Shown here one piece after another: positions 1 through 5,298 of a stretch of DNA of 5,664 nt (position 1 is its first letter; each line of letters starts with the position of its first letter). A program made the position numbers and the translations under genes. Source of the stretch: an uncultured Clostridia bacterium (lineage in GTDB: Bacteria; Bacillota; Clostridia; Oscillospirales; CAG-272). The notes under the pieces were generated by a model. It made no database searches and was not told the origin of the DNA. It was given only the letters and a program-made list of their open reading frames with translations. Where the stretch lies: the NCBI GenBank assembly GCA_947627815.1, contig CANQXN010000117.1:1-5664 (forward strand). The letters run 5' to 3'.

Positions 1-805
1 GCGCGTACTGCTGCGCAGAGATGCCGTATACGCAGACCTTTGCATCCGGCTTGATGATGCAGAGGGCCTTGTTGATGAATTCCGGCACGCCGACGGCGTC
101 CAGCGCAAAATCCACGCCTTGGGGACAGAAGGCGCGGACATTTGCCGCAAGATCGACATCTTTGCTGTTGAATACCCCGTCGGCGCCCATTTTTTTGGCA
201 AGGGAGAGCTTTTCTTCCTGAATATCGGCGGCGATGACCTTGCCCATGCCGAGCAGTTTGGCAAAGCGGACAAAGGATAGCCCCACAGGCCCCAGCCCTA
301 ACACGAACAAGGTTTGATTGGGTCCCATGCCGAATTGCCGCATGGTGCTTAAAACTTCCCGGAAGGTGATGATCATCGCGGCGCCCACCGGGTCAAAACC
401 TGCCGGCAGTTTCATCTGCGCATACGCCGATTCCGGCGCGATAAGGCCGTCTTGTTCCATGGCGGCGGCGTCTTTGACCGTGCCGTATTCCGAAAAACTG
501 CCCCAGGCCGAGGCATAGCCTGCGGGGACATCGTCCCAGAAGGGCAGAAGCACCAGGTCGCCGATGTCAAAGGAAGAGACTTTGGCGCCTTTTTGGATCA
601 CGCGCCCCACGCCTTCATGCCCCAGTACCACAGGATAACGATCCACGCCTTTGAAGGCGCCGTGAATGATCTTCATGTCGGTGCCGCTGCAAATGCCACA
701 GCTTTCCATCTTGACAAGACAGTCATAGTCGCCATAGGTCGGCATGGGCATTTCTTCGATGGCGCAGTGCCGTTCGTCGTCGCCGTATACCACATAACTT
801 TTCAT
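1..805 (-). CDS. Zinc-binding medium-chain alcohol/polyol dehydrogenase, N-terminal part (cut by window edge)
   Basis: The frame opens at ATG 805 (MKSYVVYGDD) and runs off the left edge after 268 codons, so the C-terminus is missing; MDR enzymes are usually about 340-360 aa. A GroES-like catalytic domain covers about residues 25-125. It has Cys36 in SCGICSGTD and His63-Glu64 in VLGHEGVG, the usual catalytic zinc site. A Rossmann domain follows, with GLGPVG at 170-175 and Asp194 at the end of the second strand, which favours NAD over NADP. The four-cysteine structural-zinc lobe normally found after the GD-V segment is absent: the stretch 83-110 holds no cysteine. Family knowledge suggests reversible oxidation of an alcohol, polyol or sugar in the cytoplasm; the substrate cannot be read from the sequence. 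The start is supported by AAGGGGG seven bases upstream. It lies 208 bp downstream of deoC, so co-transcription is uncertain. Family call is confident, substrate unknown. Confidence 0.9.
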   Translation of the reverse strand, partial: MKSYVVYGDDERHCAIEEMPMPTYGDYDCLVKMESCGICSGTDMKIIHGAFKGVDRYPVVLGHEGVGRVIQKGAKVSSFDIGDLVLLPFWDDVPAGYASAWGSFSEYGTVKDAAAMEQDGLIAPESAYAQMKLPAGFDPVGAAMIITFREVLSTMRQFGMGPNQTLFVLGLGPVGLSFVRFAKLLGMGKVIAADIQEEKLSLAKKMGADGVFNSKDVDLAANVRAFCPQGVDFALDAVGVPEFINKALCIIKPDAKVCVYGISAQQYA

Positions 806-812
806 GGGTTTT

Positions 813-819
813 CCCCCTT
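813..819 (-). promoter_or_regulatory. Ribosome binding site of the dehydrogenase
   Basis: AAGGGGG on the minus strand ends seven bases before the ATG at 805. It is an acceptable Shine-Dalgarno variant and supports this start codon. Confidence 0.6.
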
Positions 820-848
820 GATCCGAAATTTTTTTGCGGGGCAGCTTT

Positions 849-906
849 TCCCCGGGGACTTTTTTGAGAAACAGAAGCCTTCCCCGGGGATTTTTTTGAG
901 AGAAAC
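849..906. repeat. Tandem pair of a ~25-bp CCCCGGGG repeat
   Basis: Copy one (849-872) and copy two (881-906) share TCCCCGGGGA, then a T6-T7 run, then GAGAAAC or GAGAGAAAC. They start 32 bp apart. Each carries the self-complementary core CCCCGGGG, so each could form a short stem or act as a protein-binding palindrome. The differences are one C before the T run and a duplicated GA. The spacer AGAAGCCT separates the two. Confidence 0.75.
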
Positions 907-920
907 TTTTTGTCGTGAGG

Positions 921-959
921 AAAAAAGGGGGGGCTTGTCGCTCCGCGCGGACTTCGCCC
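921..959 (-). terminator. Possible weak rho-independent terminator after deoC
   Basis: On the minus strand GGGC (959-956) and GCCC (934-931) can close around the inner palindrome TCCGC/GCGGA (942-951), with unpaired bases between. Four C and then T6 (926-921) follow. The composite stem is imperfect and separated from the T run by four bases, so it is a poor match to a classical terminator. It lies about 55-95 bp past the deoC stop, which is a sensible place for one. Confidence 0.3.
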
Positions 960-1002
960 GGATCGAAAAGACCCTTTTTCCCGCCGGTGAAAAGTTCTTT
1001 TG

Positions 1003-1026
1003 GTCCTTTTCTTTCAAGAAAAGGAC
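1003..1026. repeat. Perfect 11-bp inverted repeat over the deoC stop codon
   Basis: GTCCTTTTCTT (1003-1013) and AAGAAAAGGAC (1016-1026) are exact reverse complements around a two-base centre. The deoC TGA stop (1014-1016) sits at the centre, so the last codons of deoC form one arm. As RNA it would give a 9-11 bp hairpin. On the minus strand it is not followed by a U tract; on the plus strand AAAG and seven T follow. It may stabilise or process the 3' end of the pyk-deoC transcript. Confidence 0.6.
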
Positions 1027-1709
1027 AAAGTTTTTTTCATATAGTCATCGTATTCTTCGCAGATGGCGACGCTGGCGGAGCAGCCGATGCGTTCGGCGCC
1101 CGCGTCAAGCATAGCCAGAGCCGCTTCCAACGAACGCACACCGCCCGCCGCCTTGACTTTGATTTTGTCGCCCACCATGGCTTTCATGAGCTTGACATCT
1201 TCGACCGTGGCGGCCGTCGGGCCGAATCCCGTGGAGGTTTTGACAAAATCAGGCAGGGCGACAAGCGCCGCTTCGCAGGCCATTTTCTTTTCGTCATCGG
1301 TGAGATAGCAATTTTCAAAGATGACTTTGGAGGTGACGCCGGCGGCTCGGCAGGTTGACACAATCGCTTTCATTTCCTCGGTGATATAGTCGAGCCTGTG
1401 ATCTTTCAGCATACCGATATTCAACACATAGTCGATTTCGCCGGCGCCGCAGCGGATCGCGTCCTCGGTTTCCGCCACCTTCGCGGCGATGGTGGCAATG
1501 CCCAAGGGGAAGGCGATGGCGGCGTCCACTTTGACTTTCGAGCCTTTGACAAATTCGGCGCACATCGCGGTGACGCCGGAATTGATGGCAATGGTGGCAA
1601 AGCCGTATGCTACCGCCGTTTTGCAGGCGTCCGCCAGCATGTCTTTGGTGGCAAAGGGCTTTAACAGCGTGTGATCAAACAGACCGTGAAATTCTTCTTT
1701 TGTGTACAT
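1014..1709 (-). CDS. deoC: Deoxyribose-phosphate aldolase (DeoC), divergent
   Basis: A 231-aa protein, close to the usual bacterial length of about 220 aa. DeoC is a cytoplasmic class I (Schiff-base) TIM-barrel aldolase that splits 2-deoxyribose-5-phosphate into glyceraldehyde-3-phosphate and acetaldehyde in deoxynucleoside catabolism. Visible signatures are DHTLLKP (12-18), EIDYVLNIG (91-99, with Asp93), the Schiff-base lysine Lys157 in FVKTSTGFG, and Lys186 in VKAAGGVRS. The phosphate-binding end reads RIGCSAS where many homologues have RIGASAG. The usual VNP-type stretch near residue 43 reads INSGV, and ALPDFVK replaces the more usual AGADFVK. The start at 1709 is chosen because AAAAAAGGAG lies nine bases upstream; an earlier in-frame ATG at 1793 would push 44 bp into pyk with no clear binding site. 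It lies 40 bp after pyk with no terminator between, so the two are very likely co-transcribed. All key catalytic residues are present. Confidence 0.93.
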   Translation of the reverse strand: MYTKEEFHGLFDHTLLKPFATKDMLADACKTAVAYGFATIAINSGVTAMCAEFVKGSKVKVDAAIAFPLGIATIAAKVAETEDAIRCGAGEIDYVLNIGMLKDHRLDYITEEMKAIVSTCRAAGVTSKVIFENCYLTDDEKKMACEAALVALPDFVKTSTGFGPTAATVEDVKLMKAMVGDKIKVKAAGGVRSLEAALAMLDAGAERIGCSASVAICEEYDDYMKKTLSFS

Positions 1710-1718
1710 GATACGCGT

Positions 1719-1728
1719 CTCCTTTTTT
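1719..1728 (-). promoter_or_regulatory. Ribosome binding site fixing the deoC start
   Basis: The minus strand reads AAAAAAGGAG followed by nine bases and the ATG at 1709. It decides between this start and the upstream in-frame ATG at 1793 inside pyk. It lies wholly in the 40-bp pyk-deoC gap. Confidence 0.8.
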
Positions 1729-1749
1729 GCTTTTTTGCATTTTTCGGTT

Positions 1750-3168
1750 TTATACCTTGGAAACCTTGATGGCGTTGGTCGTGCCGGAAACATTCAGAGG
1801 AACGCCGGCGGTAATCACTACGGTGTCGCCGGGCTTTACCGCATCGATCTGGCGTGCGCAGTCCACGGCGTGGAGGAAGAGCTGGTCGGCATCGGTCTGA
1901 ACGAGCGCCAGAACGGGGGAGACGCCCCAAGAAAGCGCCAGCTGATGGAAGGTCTTGCGGTCGGGGGTGGCGGCCACAATGGGGATGAGCGGGCGGAATT
2001 TGGAAACGCGGCGGGCGGTTTCGCCCGAGGTGGTCACGGCGATGATCGCGGCGGCGCCCAAATCGTGAGCCGTTGTGCAGGCGGCATCGCAGAGCGCGTT
2101 TGTGACATCGCTTGTGTCCACATCGTGGCGGATGCCGCTGTAGGCTTCGAGCGCGAAGGCGTCCACCTCGGCCTGCTCGGCGATTTTGGCCATGACGGCC
2201 ACCACATGCGGGGGATTGACGCCCATGGCGGTTTCGCCCGAGAGCATCACGGCGGAGGTGCCGTCAAAAACGGCGTTGGCCACATCGGTGATCTCCGCCC
2301 GGGTCGGCGTGGCGGAATGTACCATGGATTCAAGCATCTGTGTCGCGGTAATCACCATCTTGCCGGCCTGATAGCACTTGCGGATAAAGCGTTTCTGGAT
2401 GCCGGGCAGGCGTTCAAATTCCACTTCCACGCCCATGTCGCCCCGCGCCACCATAATGCCATCGGAATAGCGGAGAATCTCGTCAAAATTGTTGACGCCC
2501 TCGATGTTCTCGATTTTGGAGATGATACGGATGCGGTGTCCGCCGTAATAGTTGAGAAATTTGCGCAGGCCGATCACATCTTCCTTGGAGCGGACGAAGG
2601 AAGCCGAGACGAAATCGACATCGTTTTCGATGCCGAAGCGCAGGTCGGCCTCGTCGGCTTTGCTGATGTAAGGCATATCGATATGGACATTGGGAATGTT
2701 GATGCTCTTGTGGGAGCGCACCTCGCCGCCCTCCACCACGGTGCAGTGGATGTCGGTTTCGGTGGTGTCGTCCACGGTAAGCGCGATTTTGCCGTCGTCG
2801 ATGAGGACCCGGGTGCCGGGGCTAAGCTGAGAGGGCAGGGCGGCATAGCTGATGGAAGCGATCGCGTCGGTGCCGGCCACATCGCGGGAGGTCAGCGTGA
2901 ACTTGTCGCCTTTTTTAAGCATTACGGCGTCGTTTTCAAAATTGCGCAGGCGTATTTCCGGCCCCTTCGTGTCAAGCATGATGGCCAGCGGCAACCCCAG
3001 GCGGTCGCGGACGGCGCGGACGCGGTCCATCAGCTCCTTGTGATATTCGTGGGTGCCGTGGGAGAAATTGAAACGGGCGACATTCATGCCGTTTTGAATC
3101 ATGGCGGCGATGGTTTTTTCATCCGAACTGGCGGGACCGATGGTGCAAACGATTTTTGTTTTTCTCAT
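1750..3168 (-). CDS. pyk: Pyruvate kinase
   Basis: A complete 472-aa pyruvate kinase, which transfers phosphate from phosphoenolpyruvate to ADP to give pyruvate and ATP, the last step of glycolysis, in the cytoplasm. The N-terminal KTKIVCTIGPAS is typical. The barrel domain shows ARFNFSHG (31-38, with Arg32, Asn34 and Ser36 for substrate and K+), DTKGPEIR (66-73), the catalytic Lys218 and metal ligand Glu220 in ISKIEN, ARGDMGVE (241-248, Asp244), and TATQMLESM (274-282) followed by PTRAEITDVANAV. The B domain occupies about 75-160 and the C-terminal domain about 345-472. Glu71 in GPEIR is the residue linked to K+-dependent enzymes (Lys there gives K+-independent ones). Length matches E. coli PykF (about 470); the extra PEP-utiliser-like domain seen in Bacillus (about 585 aa) is absent. 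The start has AAAGGA ten bases upstream. It follows the PAP2 gene after 81 bp and precedes deoC by 40 bp. Confidence 0.98.
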   Translation of the reverse strand: MRKTKIVCTIGPASSDEKTIAAMIQNGMNVARFNFSHGTHEYHKELMDRVRAVRDRLGLPLAIMLDTKGPEIRLRNFENDAVMLKKGDKFTLTSRDVAGTDAIASISYAALPSQLSPGTRVLIDDGKIALTVDDTTETDIHCTVVEGGEVRSHKSINIPNVHIDMPYISKADEADLRFGIENDVDFVSASFVRSKEDVIGLRKFLNYYGGHRIRIISKIENIEGVNNFDEILRYSDGIMVARGDMGVEVEFERLPGIQKRFIRKCYQAGKMVITATQMLESMVHSATPTRAEITDVANAVFDGTSAVMLSGETAMGVNPPHVVAVMAKIAEQAEVDAFALEAYSGIRHDVDTSDVTNALCDAACTTAHDLGAAAIIAVTTSGETARRVSKFRPLIPIVAATPDRKTFHQLALSWGVSPVLALVQTDADQLFLHAVDCARQIDAVKPGDTVVITAGVPLNVSGTTNAIKVSKV

Positions 3169-3249
3169 AGCGGTGAAATCCTTTCCGAAAATTTTTCCCT
3201 GATGACAGTACCGTAAAAATCAGTCAAATTCCCCACGGGCGGGAAAAAA
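3169..3249 (-). other. Intergenic leader of pyk, possible promoter region
   Basis: This 81-bp gap separates the PAP2 stop from the pyk start and is the AT-richest stretch nearby. The minus strand holds TTGACT (3227-3222), one base from a consensus -35 box, but no good -10 box lies 16-18 bases further on, so the promoter is not established. No strong GC stem with a T run is seen after the PAP2 gene; only a 5-bp TTCCC/GGGAA stem. The pyk binding site AAAGGA is at 3179-3184. Confidence 0.3.
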
Positions 3250-4020
3250 TTATTTTTTGTCTTGGATGGGATCGGGGGCGTTGGCGGCGACAGGGTCGGC
3301 GGACGCTTCGATAGGGTCGACAGGGTCGGCGGGATCGGCGGGTGCTTCGGCAGGATTGACAGGCGCTTTCTCGGCGGAAGCATCGGGCGCGGCGGGCGCG
3401 GCGGCGGGGACAGGTTCTTTTTTGCGGAAAAGAGAATAAAACTTGTCAAAAAAGCGGTTGGCGAGCGGCAGAAGCCGAGGCGCTAAGAGCCAGGAGAGAA
3501 TGCCGCCGGTGATGCCGATGATCATGCCCACAAAGACATCGGAGGGGAAATGCACATAGAAATAGAGGCGCGAAAAAGCGATAATACAGGCGACGGCGAG
3601 CGCCGAAAAGCCGAAGGCCGTGCCGGCTTTTTTATACTTTTTCCGCTGCAAAAAGAGAGCGACGGCGCCGGCAAAGGAAGCGGAGGTGTGTCCCGACGGA
3701 AAAGAAGCGTCGTCCGGCAGCGCGGTGCGGTTGCCGATGATGTCTAATAGTTCCGGGCGCATCTGGTAGGGGCGGGGTCGGTCGAAGATCGGTTTGAGGG
3801 TCAGGTTGGTGACGAGGACGGAAAAGACAAGCGCCACCGCCATCGCCACGCCGAGCACGCGGGTCTTGCGGAAGAAAAGCAGGACAAAGGCCAGAAGGAT
3901 CCAGATCCAGCCGCTGTGCGCCAAAAAGGAGAAGAAATTCATGATGACATCCAAAAAGGGATTGTTCAGCTTGGCAATGGCGTCATTGATGGCAAAATCA
4001 ATGTTGTAAATGGTTTCCAT
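3250..4020 (-). CDS. PAP2-superfamily membrane phosphatase with acidic Pro/Ala tail
   Basis: A 256-aa membrane protein with the full PAP2 acid-phosphatase signature: K-x6-RP at 76-84 (Lys76, Arg83), PSGH at 108-111 (general acid His111), and SR-x5-H-x3-D at 150-161 (Arg151, nucleophile His157, Asp161). Hydrophobic segments lie at about 36-50, 55-73, 112-125, 134-149 and 160-180. Basic loops RKTR (51-54) and QRKKYKK (125-131) place them inside and the active site outside. Bacterial relatives dephosphorylate undecaprenyl pyrophosphate (BcrC/PgpB type), phosphatidylglycerol phosphate or other lipid phosphates; the exact substrate cannot be told. Residues about 203-256 are a low-complexity tail rich in Pro, Ala, Asp and Glu with DP-V/A repeats, predicted cytoplasmic and disordered, which most family members lack. 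ATG 4020 has GAAAGGA seven bases upstream. The gene lies 37 bp after the unknown membrane protein, so the two are probably co-transcribed. Confidence 0.93.
   Translation of the reverse strand: METIYNIDFAINDAIAKLNNPFLDVIMNFFSFLAHSGWIWILLAFVLLFFRKTRVLGVAMAVALVFSVLVTNLTLKPIFDRPRPYQMRPELLDIIGNRTALPDDASFPSGHTSASFAGAVALFLQRKKYKKAGTAFGFSALAVACIIAFSRLYFYVHFPSDVFVGMIIGITGGILSWLLAPRLLPLANRFFDKFYSLFRKKEPVPAAAPAAPDASAEKAPVNPAEAPADPADPVDPIEASADPVAANAPDPIQDKK
3288..3332. repeat. Direct repeat in the PAP2 tail coding region
   Basis: CGACAGGGTCGGCGG occurs at 3288-3302 and again at 3318-3332, 30 bp (ten codons) apart and in frame, and related GGATCGGCGGG units follow. They encode the DP-rich repeats of the C-terminal tail. 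Such in-frame repeats can change in number by slippage or recombination. Confidence 0.65.
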
Positions 4021-4027
4021 GGGAGCG

Positions 4028-4034
4028 TCCTTTC
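4028..4034 (-). promoter_or_regulatory. Ribosome binding site of the PAP2 gene
   Basis: GAAAGGA on the minus strand ends seven bases before ATG 4020 and lies in the 37-bp gap after the upstream gene, supporting the chosen start. Confidence 0.75.
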
Positions 4035-4057
4035 TATGTTACGGTCTTTGCCGAAAA

Positions 4058-5233
4058 TCACGGTCTGTGCCGGTTATGTCCTGCCGGGACGGGAGCGAAA
4101 ACGCCTGTCCCGGCGGGTTCTTCGGGGATGTTCGCGGGTTCTCCCACCGGGAAGAGGGCAACGCCGGGGGTGTTTTTCATGGCGAAAGCCGGCAGGGCGT
4201 CGGGCAAGACCACGGCGAAGAGCGCGGAGCCGGTATCCTGCGCCAATTTGTTGAGAAAATCGGCGCCGCCGCCGTTTTTGTAGAGGCTGAAACAGAAGCC
4301 CCCGTCGCGGTTCAAGGCCGTTAGCACCACGCCCCGGCGGCTGTCGGGGAGCCTGCTGCTCTGGATCCAGAAAATGGGGCGGCTTTGTTCCAGCGAGGCC
4401 AAACGGACTTTCTGATATTCTGTCTCGATCCAGGCGCGCACCGTGGGTTTGTTTTGTGTGGCGGAGAGTTCGTCGGCATCGGGGACAAGCCCGGCGGCGC
4501 TCATCAGGGCGTTGACGCTCTCCTCATTGGGATCGATGCCGGTGGAAAGGCACATCAGCCGCCGGAAGGCTTCCGCCGACCAGAGCAGGGTAGAACCGCA
4601 CCCCAAGCTCTTCGGGGTGGAAGTGATCATCAGCTGTAAGAAGAAGGCGACTTGCTCTTTGCTCGCGGTATAGGGTACGCCGGCCTTGTTTTTGGCTTTT
4701 TCGGCCTCCACCCGTTCGAGCCTCGCGCGGTAGGTCTGAAAGGCGTCCTCAATATAGCTAAGTTCCTCGGCGGAGATGTTATAGAGAGAGGCGAGCTTCT
4801 GCCGGTTGCCGTGCGAGTTCAGCAGAATGATGAGATCGCGCTGATCTTCGCTTGACAGGGAAGAATCGCAGGAAAAATGTTCGAGCTGTCGGCGCAGGCG
4901 GGCGGAAGCCACCAAAGGCAGGCGTTCCTTTCGCTTTTCCTCTGCGGCTTCGGCGGAAAGCTCCCGATAGCGCCGGTAACGGAGGAGCAAAAAATAGAGG
5001 CCGGCGCTTGTCGCGGGCAAGTGGAGAAAGAAAAGGAGTGCGACCCCATAGCCCCAAGCATAAAAAAGCGCGATGGCAAGGCAGGCAAGATAGGAGGGGA
5101 GCGCCAGCGCCAAAAGGAGCAAAAGCCCCGGCAAAGGCGAGTTTTTGCGGCTCGGACGGCGCATCAGAACCAATGCCGCCGGCGAGAGGATCAGTCCGAG
5201 AAGAGCGAATCCCCAAAAAAGCGGGGTGGGCAT
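4058..5233 (-). CDS. Membrane protein of unknown function, three N-terminal helices and large soluble C-terminal part
   Basis: I do not recognise a family in this 391-aa protein. Hydrophobic segments at about 5-24, 36-58 and 62-84 look like three membrane helices. The basic clusters RRPSRKN (25-31) and RYRRYRE (85-91) predict, by the positive-inside rule, that the N-terminus is outside and residues 85-391 are cytoplasmic. Residues about 88-182 are highly charged and probably helical, with likely coiled-coil stretches (93-106 and 155-183). Residues about 190-365 look like a folded alpha/beta domain with SLGCGSTLLWSAEAFRRL (209-226), WIQSSRLPDSRRG (289-301), a strand-rich segment to about 318, and ALFAVVLPDALPAF (337-350). 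The last 25 residues are Pro/Gly/Ala-rich. No catalytic motif is evident. The start at 5233 has AAAGGAG seven bases upstream; the longer TTG start at 5278 has none. It sits between the U32 gene (65 bp) and PAP2 (37 bp), probably in one operon. Confidence 0.85.
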   Translation of the reverse strand: MPTPLFWGFALLGLILSPAALVLMRRPSRKNSPLPGLLLLLALALPSYLACLAIALFYAWGYGVALLFFLHLPATSAGLYFLLLRYRRYRELSAEAAEEKRKERLPLVASARLRRQLEHFSCDSSLSSEDQRDLIILLNSHGNRQKLASLYNISAEELSYIEDAFQTYRARLERVEAEKAKNKAGVPYTASKEQVAFFLQLMITSTPKSLGCGSTLLWSAEAFRRLMCLSTGIDPNEESVNALMSAAGLVPDADELSATQNKPTVRAWIETEYQKVRLASLEQSRPIFWIQSSRLPDSRRGVVLTALNRDGGFCFSLYKNGGGADFLNKLAQDTGSALFAVVLPDALPAFAMKNTPGVALFPVGEPANIPEEPAGTGVFAPVPAGHNRHRP

Positions 5234-5240
5234 GGCGATA

Positions 5241-5247
5241 CTCCTTT
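5241..5247 (-). promoter_or_regulatory. Ribosome binding site fixing the start of the unknown membrane protein
   Basis: AAAGGAG on the minus strand with a seven-base spacer to ATG 5233 is the strongest site in the window. It puts the first membrane helix at the very N-terminus and rules against the TTG start at 5278. Confidence 0.85.
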
Positions 5248-5298
5248 CCGGGGCGGTTTCCCCCAAAGATACTGTCAAAAAGGCGCGGGATTTTCCTT

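Larger units (their letters stand above)
806..1013. other. Repeat-bearing intergenic region between deoC and the dehydrogenase
   Basis: This 208-bp gap has no convincing gene. It contains two copies of a CCCCGGGG-centred repeat (849-872 and 881-906), a C7T6 run on the minus strand (933 down to 921), a TCCGCGCGGA palindrome (942-951), and many short homopolymer runs. Its right edge meets an 11-bp inverted repeat that covers the deoC stop codon. A 71-codon minus-strand frame crosses it (802-1017) but resembles no protein I recognise and its composition follows the repeats. No clear -35/-10 promoter for the dehydrogenase was found by eye. It may be a dispersed intergenic element or a termination/processing region; which of these is not decidable from one copy. 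Confidence 0.6.

Noticed and set aside
802..1017. A 71-codon minus-strand frame filling the deoC-dehydrogenase gap
   Set aside because: Its start lies in the deoC stop hairpin, it has no clear ribosome binding site, and its Lys/Ser/Pro-rich sequence simply translates the repeats.
452..1114. A 220-codon plus-strand frame across the dehydrogenase start and the deoC end
   Set aside because: It runs antisense to two real genes and through the repeat region; its composition is Phe/Arg-rich and it shows no recognisable domain.
1710..1793. Longer deoC start at ATG 1793
   Set aside because: It would overlap pyk by 44 bp and add 28 Lys/Arg/Pro-rich residues absent from the family, while ATG 1709 has a good AAGGAG site.
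1702..3216. A 504-codon open frame on the plus strand opposite pyk
   Set aside because: It is the antisense of a clear pyruvate kinase with all active-site motifs. The translation is His/Gly/Ala/Val-rich with no domain, as expected from GC-rich codons read backwards, and I see no convincing start signal.
5234..5278. Longer start (TTG 5278) for the unknown membrane protein
   Set aside because: No Shine-Dalgarno sequence precedes it, and AAAGGAG sits seven bases before ATG 5233.
5234..5298. TTGACA (5278-5273, minus strand) as a promoter for the membrane protein-PAP2 pair
   Set aside because: The -35 box is perfect, but the bases 16-18 further on are GC-rich (about CGCCCC) with no -10 box, so I do not call a promoter.
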